Shown here piece after piece: positions 37,479 through 48,534 of a stretch of DNA of 64,000 nt; position 1 is the stretch's first letter, and each line of letters starts with the position of its first letter. The notes beneath the pieces are model-generated. The model searched no databases. It had not been told where the DNA came from and saw nothing but the letters and a program-made list of their open reading frames with translations. The DNA comes from Luscinia megarhynchos (taxonomy: Eukaryota > Chordata > Aves > Passeriformes > Turdidae): NCBI GenBank assembly GCA_034336665.1, contig JAPFBE010000003.1, positions 33,640,360 through 33,704,359 on the forward strand. Reading direction: 5' to 3'. A program made the translations under genes and the position numbers.

Positions 37479-38297
37479 CATAGAATCACAGAAAGGTTCA
37501 GGTTGGAAGGCTCCTTAAAGATCATTTAGTTCAGACTTCCCTGCCATAGGCAGGGACACCATGCACTGCACCAGTTTCTCAGAGCTCCATCCAGCCTGGC
37601 CCTCAACACTTAGAGTGGTGGGGCATCCACATCTTCTATGGGCTGCCTCTTTTAGCACTTCACCATCCTCATGGTAAAAGATTTTTCCTAATATCTAATC
37701 TAAACCTACTCTCTTTCTGTTTGAACATCCTCCTTGACCCTGCTGGTCACACTGCTTTGGATGCAGCCCAGGACACAGCTGGCTTTCTGGGCTGCAAGTG
37801 CCCATCACTGGGTCAGTCTCTCATCCATCAGCACCTCTAAGTCCTTCTCAGATGGCCTGCTCTTGGTCTGTTCATCCCCTTGTCTGTGTTGGTATTGGTG
37901 GTTACTTTGACCCAGGTGTAGGACCTTGCACTTGGCCTTGTCAATGAGATTCCCATGGGCCTATTTCCTGAGCTTGTTCAGGTCCTTCTGGATGCCATCC
38001 CATCCTTCAGGTGTGGTAACAGCATCACTCAGCTTGGTGTCATCCTCAAATTTGCTGAGAGTGCACTTGGTCCCTTTGTGTCCCTGATGAAGATGTTAAA
38101 TAACGCTGGTCCCAGTAGAGTGCCCTGAGCAACACCACTCACCACTAATGTCCATTGGGACTGTGAACCATTAACCACTTCCTCTGGATGCAGCTTCCAG
38201 CCAATTCCTTATCCATCTAACAGTCCACCAATCAAATCCAGCTCTCCCCAGTTTGGAGAAAGAGATCTTGTGGGGAATTGTGTCAAAGCCCTAACAG
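37479..38297 (-). mobile_element. CR1 LINE, minus strand, internally deleted
   Basis: Reading the minus strand gives the reverse-transcriptase palm from [10 protein letters not shown] onward, then [16 protein letters not shown], then [12 protein letters not shown] (near 38025-38070), the downstream RT region and the 3' UTR, ending in a short ATTCTATGA-like tail at 37479. A stop codon (minus TAG at 37961-37963) replaces the Trp found in the plus-strand copy. Around 37730-37740 the RT end is joined directly to the 3' UTR, so an internal segment is missing. The sequence is homologous to 34674-35467 and looks like the same subfamily, forming inverted arms about 2 kb apart. Confidence 0.94.
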
Positions 38298-38424
38298 CCT
38301 AGTATGAGACTATGGGATTGGCTTCCAGTTTGAGCTACCACATAAACACAGACTTACTGTGCATATAGTAGCTGTTTGTCTAGCATTTTTGGACACCTGG
38401 ACTTTCAGTGATTACCCCCATGTT

Positions 38425-39050
38425 GTCAGCTTTAGAGAAAAGGATCTGGGAGGTTCTGGAGGATAAATCAAGCATGTGCCAGAAATGTGCCTTTGTAGCA
38501 ATGGGGGCCAGGGGCATCCTGGGCTGTGTTGGCTCTTTCCTTACCTAGTCAAAGGTGGAGGAAATTGTCCTTCCCCTCTCTCTGGCATGTGTGAAATATT
38601 GTGCCCAGTTTGGGGTTTCCCAGTCCACATAGCAAACTCCACACCATATGAAGAGAGGCCGGGCCAGTTGGGTGTGCTAATCCTGGAGAAGGGAAGTCTT
38701 TAGAAGGACCTATTTTCTGTCTACAGCTTCCCAGAAGGAAAGAAGAAAAGCCAAACTCTTTCCAGATGTGTGCAAGGATAGGACAAGAGGCAACTGACAT
38801 TGTTTGAAACACCTGAAAATACAAAAATTCTTGATGTAAGACGTTGGTTTTTGATCGAACAGGAGGTTGGTCCAACACAGGAGGTAACCCAGTGTATCTG
38901 TGGGATCTCTGTCCTTGGAGTTGTTCAAGATTAAAGTGGAAATTGTCCTGCACAATCTGATTTGAATAGACCTCCTCTGAGTAGAAGGTGGGCCCAGAGA
39001 GCTCTTGAGGTCATTTTCAGTCTATGTGGTTGTGTGATGGTCTGATTCAC
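38425..39050 (+). mobile_element. CR1 LINE 3' portion, plus strand
   Basis: The sequence follows the CR1 C-terminal coding region and 3' UTR in sense orientation. An AGAAAAGGATCTGGGAGG start corresponds to the region after the RT motifs; then CATCCTGGGCTGTGTTGG, AATATTGTGCCCAGTTTGGGG, GGATAGGACAAGAGGCAA, and a terminal GAGGTCATTTTCAGTCTATG region. Several small deletions and stops are present, and the tail is degraded. It lies about 130 bp from the 5' end of the minus-strand CR1, so the two are head to head. Confidence 0.88.
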
Positions 39051-39924
39051 TGAGTCCCTTCTTCCCCCCATGTCCCCATGTGCAGTTCCATGAAGCATCC
39101 TTCATTTCAGAAAATGAGATTAACACATGGTAGAGGTAGCTGTAGACAGGGAGTTAGGCTGTACATTAAATTCTCACAAGTGGTGTGGAATGCAGGTCTC
39201 CTGTGTTTTATATGGCACTTTAACTACTGGACTCTTGGATAAAAGTGGTGAACCATCTCTCTCCTTCTGGGACCTGTCTCTTTGCTTCATTTGCTTTTAT
39301 ATGCAGTGCCTCTAAATGAAGTATTCTGTTCTCAAGTGACCCAAACACTTTTTTTCCTTTTTTTTTTTCCTCATTTCTTCAAGAAGAAACAAAACCTGAT
39401 TAATTTAGTTCAGGCTGAGCCAGCTTTTTTTAAAAAATGCTCTGGTTTGGCAGCTACATGTGAGTGATTCTCACTGCCCTTAAAAAGGAATAGAAAAGTT
39501 CAGTGGCTTCATTCCCAATTTATGGGCCAAGACAGTGGCTGGGAAGGATTGTTTTACAGCTTTAGACTCCAGCCCAGGGGCTGAATTTCATTCCAGTTTA
39601 TCCTCTGCTTCATGCTCACGTTACATCCAATCTTTATAATTCCTTTTATAAAGACAAAACCAACTAAAAATAAAAAAGATTAAAGTACAAATCACCATTG
39701 GCAGCCTACTTAGCACTTAAATAGAAATCTCTCTCCTTTGTTTTATGCAATAAAAAGAAAACAAATAGAGACCAAATATCTAAGTGCATTTCAAATTTCT
39801 AGTTGCCGTTGGTCACAGATTTTCCAAAAACAATTTAGAAAATTCTAAATTAGAAAATTTCTAATTTAAATTTCTTTTTCCTGTGTGAAATTGTAAAAAT
39901 ATCAGTTCCAAAAAATAAATGTCG
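39051..39924. other. Unique AT-rich noncoding DNA
   Basis: No gene is recognised. T-rich runs lie near 39349-39370. A perfect 10-bp-arm palindrome (AAATTAGAAA, one base, TTTCTAATTT) occupies 39847-39867. Confidence 0.55.
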
Positions 39925-39993
39925 TCTTCTTCTTCTTCTTCTTCTTCTTCTTCTTCTTCTTCTTCTTCTTCTTCTTCTTCTTCTTCCTTCTTC
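39925..39993. repeat. (TTC)n trinucleotide microsatellite, about 21 perfect copies
   Basis: A perfect TTC run spans about 39925-39986 and an imperfect end reaches 39993. The opposite strand is (GAA)n and accounts for the poly-Glu stretch in a 102-aa minus frame (39861-40169), which is not a gene. Long uninterrupted GAA/TTC tracts can form triplexes and are prone to length change. Confidence 0.97.
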
Positions 39994-40909
39994 ATCCTAC
40001 TACTATTAAATGTTTTTAAATAAAGGATTGGAGGCTGAATTAAAGCAGTAGAAAATGTGTGTTGCATGAACATGTGCTCAGATGGGGATTGAAGAGCATC
40101 CTGTGGCCTCGGCTGCCACAAAAGAAAGCCTAGCAACTCCATACACCATTTCTGGAATCTCAAGACCATTGATTTTATATTTTGAAAGCACTGAGCAGAA
40201 CTCTTTTTGGGGAAGGTGCCAAATAGATGTGTATGAGGTTATTCTCCCTTCATAGAAATAGTGGCCGAGGGTGCATCTTCACAGTTTCCAAATTGGTTTT
40301 TGGTACACTGGTTAGCAGTGATGGGGATTAGGAAGGCTTCAAGCCTGGCACTGTAAGGTTCTTATTTGATGCACCACAGGCTGAGGAAGGTGCAGGTAGC
40401 AGGGGAGTGGCTGAGATGTGAGAACATTATTATACCTTGACACAACTCTGCTGATCAAGGTATGAGGTATCTTCATACAAAACTACCAAGAGTTTCTTGG
40501 TGGGCTCAAGACACAAGTGAACCAGAGATTCTGGTTCTGGAGGGATTTTGGGAAAGCTTCATACTGCAAACTGAAGCAAATATGTTGAAGCTGTTTGCAA
40601 TAGCAATGGAACTGCAACCTCCATGTGCTGAAGGAACAGAGTTCTCCAACACTTCCATTCCAATGACTGGCAATATCTCCTTGGATGAATAAACCATTTC
40701 TCATCAGTTTTCACAATTACAGAATGCAAGTAAGAGTGCTTAAGTTTCTTGAAAGGGTTTTTGAAACCTGCGCACACAAAAAATTTCATAAGTCTGGGTG
40801 TTGAATTACATAATGCTAATTTTATGGCTGCTCTGGTAGATTTTGGTATTATGTTTAAGCAAAATTCATGCTTGATGGGCTAGACATAACTTAAAAATAA
40901 GTAAGTTTT
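39994..40909. other. Unique noncoding DNA, no gene seen
   Basis: Only overlapping short frames are present (for example 76 aa at 40462-40692 plus, opposed by three minus frames over the same bases). None is recognisable. No transposon seen. Confidence 0.5.
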
Positions 40910-41071
40910 TAAAAACCCCAGACAAACCAACTGAACAAAATGAAAAAAAATAAAAAACCAAAAAAGCCCAAAAACCAAAAAAACCCAACCCAAACCCAAC
41001 CCCCCAAAAAAAAACCCCCAAAAAACCAAAAAAAAACCCCAAACAAAAACCAAAAAAAATCCCCCCAAAAA
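40910..41071. repeat. A/C-rich tract with minus-strand G-quadruplex motif
   Basis: About 160 bp consist almost only of A and C, in AAAACC, CCCAA and C5-6 units. At 40984-41005 four C runs (CCC, CCC, CCC, CCCCCC) are separated by 2, 3 and 2 bases, so the minus strand has a canonical four-run G3+ quadruplex motif resembling degenerate TTGGG repeats. It is not telomeric TTAGGG. The 62-aa Gly/Phe-rich minus frame here is a composition by-product. Confidence 0.92.
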
Positions 41072-44000
41072 TTTTCCTTCTATTTATTAATTTTCTGTTA
41101 AGAATTTATGGTATTACAATTTATTTCCCTTTTTTTTTTTTCCCCAGGAGAAACACACCTGAACCTTCTAAATTGATGGAGTGTGAAAGCTATTTTGACT
41201 GGAATAAATTTTGTAGGAATTTTTCTAGTGATGTCCTAAGTTCCCATTTATTCTATTTCTTCTAAGAATGCTGTAATTCTTGGACCTTCCCTGGGAAACT
41301 GCTGGGTGCCTTCCCATTCTTGCCACATACCAGGCATGGTAGGAATACAGGCAAAGTATGGTGTGTCTCTGTATCACTTTGCACCAACACAAAGAAGACA
41401 TCAGTAATGTGAGAATTTATCTAACAAGAAATATTTAATTTATAATTGCCAGTATTAAACAGATTTTTCCAAATTTTGTGTTTATGGTTATAAATTATTT
41501 AGCAATTGCATGATGTCTGAATATTTGTGCAAAATGTTTTTAATCTTTACAAGTACAGAACACCATGACGAGAATGTAATCAGAGTTTGGAAAACATGGG
41601 AAGGTTTAGCTGGAGAGGATATTTGTATGTGCCTAACTCTAAGTAGGTAAGGCTATACTTTGTGCTTGGCCAGGCTGGAGTCCTGGTGCTCAGCACCTTG
41701 CTAGATCAAGACCTCAGGAAGGACAGATTACCATTAATCCCTTCCTAATTGAGGACATCTTGTCCCAGCTGCAGCTCTGCCTGGCCAGACCTGTCCTGTT
41801 AAACAGCTTCAAGTTGCAAAGGTGCTTGGCTCAACAACAAAAAGCTCACACCTGCTTTTCTTCATGGCCATAATGTACTTTTCTGCTGCCACTCTGACAC
41901 CAGGGCTTCCTGCAGCCTCTCTGCCTGTCTTTGCATTTTCTCAGTGTGGGGAAGGTGGGAAGCATGAGCTGCAGCAGGCTGCAGCCCTGGTGCAGCCCTG
42001 GCTGGACTGGAGGAAGCTTGGCTGCCAATCACCCCTCTCCTTAAGCTGTGCTACCCTGGTTCAATAGAGGTAATGGGTCCAGTGGGCAAGTAATAGGTCC
42101 AGTGGGTGTCTTACACATTTTTATTGAAAAGCAAAATAAATAGCCCTGTAAAACTCACACACTGCCCCAGGGCTATAATAATTTATGCACCTTCTTTTTC
42201 TTTCTTTTTCTCTTTGCCTTTTCAGAGTTGTTTGTGTGAACCTTTCCAGAATGGCAGGTAAGAGCTTTTGTAAATTCATCACTAGTTGTCTGAATAAGAC
42301 AGTGTTTAAAATACTGCATGTCATGTGGAGAACTGTGTCAGGCCTTTGATTTGATTATACTCATGTGTAGTACCAAATGAGATCACATATTACTCAGCTA
42401 AACTTGTTTAATAGAAAGGGCGTAAAAATCAAAGTATGTATAGTATCAGGTTTACTTTCCAGAGAGAATGTGTTTTTCCACAAAACTAAGGAAAGGATAA
42501 TTTACCACTCCAACAAGCTGGGAAAAAGGAGAACATTCTTTCCTAAACAGCAACAATTATGCATTTGGCAGGCAGTAGTAAAAGCAATTCTGCTTTCCTT
42601 CTTAGCCCATAATAAATCTGTACCTGGGACTGATTAGAGAGCAACTGGAGAGGTGCTGCTAATCTTTCCAAGGTCTATCAATGATTTTTTCTTTTTTTGT
42701 TCTTTCTGAACATGTTTTAACAGTGGAGCTAAGACCATCCCACCATCTTTGTGGTTGTGTCTCCTTTGTTCTTCATTTGTAGAAGTACAGATTTCTTTCA
42801 AGTGGAGGAGAGAAGAAAACCTAATGTTAGAAAATCAAGATGATGTTTCAAAGGATATGATAAAGGAAATAATCCTGATGGGAATCCCTTCATGCCTGCA
42901 TAAATCTGTGCTTTCTTGAGTATCATAAGAGCAGTGTTTTGAATTGTGCTTTGTCTGCTCCAAGCCTGATCCAGATGGTGTAGCATGATATGAGAATGTT
43001 GCACCTTTAAAGCCTTTAGAGAAAACCTTAGTATGGTTAGTATAGCTTTGCTGTACCAAACTAAATGACTCTCTGCTCTTCAGCTTTGTCTCTTAAAGCT
43101 GTTCCTTCGTTAATGGCTGTATTAAGCACCTTTGGAAAAATTTACCTCTGCAGTGAGGAAAAAAACCCTTAACTACATTAATTAGAGGGTAGCATATGCC
43201 CAAGACCAAAAGAAAGACATATTTTCTAAAAGTCTTTGTGGACTTTTATCCTTACTGTTAACAATTTGGGTAGTCTCATTATCAGGGGGCTGTTGTGCAG
43301 GATGATTTTATTTCAAACAGCTGTTTTCCTTTTCTATTTTACTCATGAGAGCAAAACAAGGGGAAAAAAATCAATTTAAAATAAATAAATAACCCTTCCC
43401 AAATTCAATAGAACACTTTAGGCAGAGCACTTGAGACAGATGTTGAGGAAGGAGAAAACACAGCCTCTTTATAATTTACTCCTTCCCCTCTCACAAAATT
43501 GTCATTAACACCTAGAAATTGGGAGACAGTAGTAATTATTTCAGACTGCAAAACAGTGAATAAAACTTTATTGAAAATCTCTTGCTAAGATTAGTTCTCA
43601 GCTGGAAACTGAGATTGCCATGTGGACAACACCATGGCATAACATGCACGAGAAAAGAAGCAGTGAGGAAAATAAACAAGTACCCAGCACATGGGAAATA
43701 AAAGGATAATCCTGGGAATGTGTCAGGTGAAGTGCTTTGTGTGCTGTAGTAGGCCTCTGCTCAAGCAGAGAGGGTTTGGAATAGGCAGCTGATGGTGCAG
43801 AGCAGAAGAGGAAGCTATTAAAATAGACAGTGTGGAAAGTTAATTACTTGAGGTTAAACCAGAAGAAAAAGTTTAACAAAGTAAAGAGGAAAGCTGTCTT
43901 TGTGGTGGTATTTTTCTGAAGTGTTTGGTGTTCGTATTTTAGTGAAAGCCACCAAGCTAATAGTCCTGAAAGGTGACATGTCTCTTGGCTGCAGAACAGT

Positions 44001-45240
44001 AAGAAAGTGACTCGTAGTAGGCTGCCTTCCCTGCCAGGCTCAGCCTGGAAAATCTTCCCTGAGAGATGCAAAAGGATGCAGGTTACCCTCAGCAGACCTA
44101 AATTCCAAGCCTAAATTCTACTTAAGGTTTCTGCTAGGCAACTCCCTTGTTTGAGGTGTTTTTTGGTTATTTAAATGATCAGGAAGCTCAGAGGCACCTT
44201 GCTTTCTCTGTTGGCAAGAAGTACACGGTGGAATGTGGGTGAGACAAATTCAACACCCTCTGCTCATTCAGCCCAGGGAGCCTTACTGGAGACAGTGGTG
44301 CAAAGTAGGCATTTGGCTGCTGGGACATGGGTTGTGCTGTCAGTGCTTTTATGTGTGAGCACAGCATAAGCAACCTGATCACTTATTATGATTCTTTACA
44401 GGACAGATTTCCTTCTGTATGGAATACTGACTGTGCACCACTATTTGGGAGCAGTAGGGAAGCTAAAGCAATAGGAGCACTATAAGCAGGCAGAAGGAAG
44501 TCCCTGAAGAACAGAGGATTTACAGATGGGCTAGAAATATTCAGGTCTAATGTCTGGATTTAATTTAATTTTTATGCTGTTGTTAGAGACAGCCTGGAGT
44601 TTCTCTAAAGAATAAGCAAAGATATTGTCCTTTTACACTCCCAGGAGCGTAATCTTAAAAAATGTCTTCACTGTTTTTCCAGTGGCTACAGCTTCCCATC
44701 ACATTGAGTTACCCTGTATAGTGAGGACATGTGGGGGGGATTCAACCCTCTGGCTCCAAGTGAAATTGGTACTGGTTGTCTCTCACCTTCCACTCTTAAA
44801 AACACTTGACAATTTGACATTCTCACTGCTAAATGAAGCTGACAGAGGCTCATCAGCAACAGGACATTGTTATCAGCCCTGGCAGAAATCATAGCAAGAG
44901 CCTTATGCGAAGTGATGACTTGCATTTACTTCCAGCAGGATGAATGCAATTGGGTGTCAAGTGTTCCCAGTGTATGACTAGGGAACAGTGAGGAAGTTAC
45001 TTAAAGAACTTGTGTTCTTCCTGCTTCCATCTCAGTCATCTTGGAAGTAGATTGCAAATTGTTTAAACCCTAAAATACTGCAGAGTAAATGTCTCATTAT
45101 TACACTGTAGTTTGATATGCCTTAGAAAAAAACCCTAATATGCTTCAATGATTGTTTTCAGATGTTGGTCTTTATCAGACTCAAGATGCTGGGCAAAAGA
45201 TGAAGGCAAATTGCTAGTACCAGTCTGCTTGCCAATAATT
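41072..45240. other. Unique noncoding DNA, no gene supported
   Basis: No exon, RNA gene or dispersed repeat is recognised in 4.2 kb. A 20-bp-period duplication lies at 42071-42108. Short frames (60-89 aa) overlap on both strands. Confidence 0.55.
42071..42108. repeat. Imperfect 20-bp tandem duplication
   Basis: TAATGGGTCCAGTGGGCAAG (42071-42090) is followed directly by TAATAGGTCCAGTGGGTG (42091-42108). Two or three mismatches separate the copies. Confidence 0.88.
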
Positions 45241-45329
45241 CCTTCTTTCTTTCTTTTTTTTTCCTTTCCCTCTTTCCTTCCTTTTTTCTTTTTTTTTTTT
45301 TCTTTTTTTTTTTCTTTTTTTTTTTTTTT
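45241..45329. repeat. Poly-pyrimidine tract, T-rich
   Basis: About 89 bp contain only C and T on the plus strand, shifting from (CTTT)n to long T runs. Overlapping frames (76 aa plus, Phe/Ser-rich; 88 aa minus, Lys/Glu-rich) are by-products. Confidence 0.93.
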
Positions 45330-46599
45330 AAATCCAGTTGTATTCATGAGACTAGTTGAGCAAGGCATGCTGCACTGACCCCTCATATCTGGGACAAGCA
45401 TACAAACCCTGCCTTTGGCAGAGTGGTGGAAAGCAATTCAGATCTTAGGGCTATAAAAAGCCAAGCTGAAATGAATTCTGTCAAGTCATAGCTGAATTTT
45501 CTTGCAGAAGAATTCTCCTTTCCCTCTACTACTGCCACCCAGCTCTTTCTAAATGGTCCATAATTGGCTGTTTAAGATCTCAGAGTTCCAGGGTCTGGGA
45601 CTGTTGGGAATGGAAGGGTTTTATTGAAGCCAGTTGATGGTGCTCTCATCAGGTGAATGGAGGTGTGTTGACAGCCCTTGGCTGTGACTGAGAGACATTC
45701 AAGTGCCCCATCAAACAGTGACCTTGGAGAAAAGTGTATGAAGAAATTAACAGAAGAATTTCAAAAGGGTTAAGTTTCCATCCCTGTCATCTTATTTTGT
45801 GATACTCACTTAATAAATAAAGAGATAGATTAAATATTTTCCCACTCAGTGCCCTGTCACTGTGCAGACCTGCAGATGAAAATAAGTAATGTGACATTTG
45901 ACAAAAAATCCTGACTGAAAGTAGGGCCCAGTCTGCTTAAAAAGAGTCATTACCACATTGCATAAAAATGAATTTCTGTAAAAACCTTAACTCAGCAAGT
46001 GAAGGTTTTTCATCTTCCTCTTTCCTAGCAAGGGGTTCTGGTTTTGGTGCTTTTAACCCTTAATTTAAAACGCATTTCTAAAATAGAGGTAGATTATTTG
46101 AAAGGACACCTCAGTAACAGGAAAATAAGAGCCAAAAAGACTCTCCCAAGGAAGAAACCATCCACTGTTTTGTTTGTTCTTTTTTTCCTGAACATGGAAA
46201 CTGCAGCAAAGGCTGTGGGTAGGAGAGGAAGGCTGAGGCCTTCTGTCTCCTGCCATAGCTGTAACTTTTATGGAAGTACACAAAGATAGGGTTCTCTGCT
46301 GGCCAAATCTTAGTCCCTGGAGCCTCAGAAATCCAGAACCACTAAGTTCTTCTTCATTTCCTTGGCATCCTCTGGGACAAGCTCGAGCAACACTAACCCA
46401 AATAAACAGGTGAGAGAGTGCCTAACTGTTACCCACATTATCCTTTATTTTTCCTTGTTGTTTAGGTGTGTGGTGCTGTAGGAAACACCTGCATGGGGCT
46501 CTGGTCTCTTTCTACCCAGCTGACTCTTTCCAGCCGTGCACTGGCTTGGGGTCAGCCCTCTCAAGCAGGTGTTTTCCTTCAGAATAGCTTTCTTGTCTG
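45330..46599. other. Unique noncoding DNA, no gene seen
   Basis: No recognised feature. Frames of 81 aa (plus) and 72 aa (minus) around 46044-46289 cover the same bases in opposite directions and match nothing known. Confidence 0.5.
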
Positions 46600-47000
46600 A
46601 ATGGGACTGGATCACAAGGGCCGAACTTCACTGCCGGAGGTCACAGGTCAAACACGGCAGCACAGGGTCCCCTGGGCACTGTGCTTACCAGGTGTTCAAT
46701 ATTATCAGAGGTTATTTGCTGAAACCCTGATGGAGTGTTCTCAGAGATTCAAAATAAATTTAACGAGAACGGTTTTAAAAGCCCCCACATTAGAGGATGT
46801 CTGTTCAATGGACAGAGAGGTTAAAGTTAATTCGATCAGGCATATGTACTTTCTCCAAAAAGGAACATGTGCACTCAGCGGCTTGGCCCCATTTGTTGCA
46901 ATTTTGGGTCTCATTTCCATTTGCAAGAAAGATAACTACTTGCATATGGAAGCAATAAATAAGAGAAGTCATTAACATTTCTCTAATTTAAGGGAAGAAA
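46600..47000. promoter_or_regulatory. Candidate conserved noncoding element
   Basis: The block keeps CpGs (for example near 46620-46655, 46764-46771 and 46832) in AT-rich flanks, lacks repeats and has mixed composition with TTAATTCGATC- and AATAAATAAG-like sites. A 124-aa plus frame (46601-46975) crosses all of it; I do not recognise it, and two other frames on both strands overlap it. A conserved exon is possible in principle, but a regulatory element is the more economical reading. Both are inference. Confidence 0.38.
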
Positions 47001-47961
47001 AAAAAAAGTCTTAACGAAGTAATATCTTTGCCAGGGCAGACAGAAATGTAAATTGGAGATTGGAAGGAAACCTATTAAAGGAATTGCTATGTTACTAGTC
47101 TTTTTTAATCTAATGAATTTATGAATTGCCACTTGTTAGGTCATAGACTTTGTTAATTTCCTATGTGTTTAGTTAAGGGGAGAAAGTATGGGGCAGGAGG
47201 AAGGAGGGGTGAAAGGAAAATGCTTGTGAACAATGAACCTGAGCAAATATTTTTGTACAATGTGTTAAGGCTATTAGGTTCAAAATTTGTGACTAAAACC
47301 AGCTATATTTAGAAAATCTGAGAAAGATTGCTCTGTATATCTACTGAACAGGACAATATAAGTTTCTAAAACTTTTCCTGTAATAATTTTTTTATATTCA
47401 TATGCCCTTGAAAGTTGTAAAGAGTTAAAAGGTCATGACATTTGCTGAATAACTTTTTTGAAAACAAGAAAATTTTAACAAAGTGGTGTTGCATTATGGT
47501 GCCAATTTACTGGTCACATGTCTATGGGCATCACTGTCAAAAGTTATAGCTAATCAAATACCTCTTGGGCTTTCTCTGGTGCAAAGCATGAAGAGGAATT
47601 TTCATTCTCTTTTTTCATGTGGACTGCAGAAGCTAAAGTAGATACTGAGCCTTGCTTCTCAAGAACCTTAGTACACAAAGGTGGGAATTCCTTCTAGGTT
47701 CTTTTTGAAAAGTCAGCTTTTATTTTGAAGGAAATTACAGAGAAGAAAAACTCCCAAAAATATTAGAATAAGCAAAGGAAAATTAAGCCTTGTTACATTT
47801 TGCATAGTTATTCAGCAGTCGTTGGCAAATCTGTGCTTTGTGCAGTGCACAGCATTTTGCAATCCCACCCTCTCAAAGCACTGAAAAGGTAATGGGGACT
47901 GGTCCTACTTCCATCAATCAGTGCAGGCCTTCCCATGGAGCCCTGTCCTGACACACCTAGA

Positions 47962-47980
47962 GTGAATGAATGAATGAATG
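47962..47980. repeat. (GAAT)n microsatellite, short
   Basis: Four to five perfect GAAT tetranucleotides in plus orientation. Short and probably stable. Confidence 0.9.
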
Positions 47981-48486
47981 CTGCCAATTCAGGGGCTCTT
48001 TACAGGGTATGACAGAGGTGGCAATGCTAACAACTGCACAGGAGCTGCTCCCCAAACTCGCAGCATCCTTCCCTCCCAGATGCTGGGGGAGCAGCATCCT
48101 CAGCCTGCCCACATCCATGTTAGGGAGCTGCAATTTCCTTCAGTCCTGGAGGCAGCCAGGTATTGAAAGCAATTCCTGAGTTGGCTGGGTTCTTGGGTGT
48201 TAATGAAAAATGTTCAAACAGCAACATGTCGAGGTACCAGGTGGCTGCATTCTCATCTCTGGGGGTTGTGGGGAATTAATTGTAACAGCATCCCTTCTGA
48301 ATGAGCAGCAAGTATAGAGTGAAAAATAAGTTACACGCATGTGTGGATGCACAAGCACATGCACACTCTTGGAAATTCAAACCAAACCTTGAGGAGTTTT
48401 GATAAAGTCCCCAAAGCACTTTACTTCAGAGTAAGTCTGTGCTTCTGAGTGATGCTTCTGGCTCCACTTAGACCACTCAAGCTGAT

Positions 48487-48534
48487 GAAAAAAACCAAAA
48501 CACCCAAACAAAAACAATCTAAACTCAAAACAAA
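48487..48534. repeat. Short A/C-rich tract
   Basis: About 48 bp are dominated by AAAACC/AAACA units with A and C on the plus strand, the same orientation as the tracts at 18520 and 40910. Confidence 0.75.

Noticed and set aside
38549..38955. 134-aa and 81-aa minus frames
   Set aside because: They are antisense to a plus-strand CR1 3' portion.
39861..40169. Poly-Glu protein on the minus strand
   Set aside because: The Glu run is the GAA strand of the TTC microsatellite.
40984..41005. Interstitial telomeric repeat
   Set aside because: The minus strand reads TTGGG/TTTGGG-like units and not TTAGGG; it is part of a longer A/C-rich tract.
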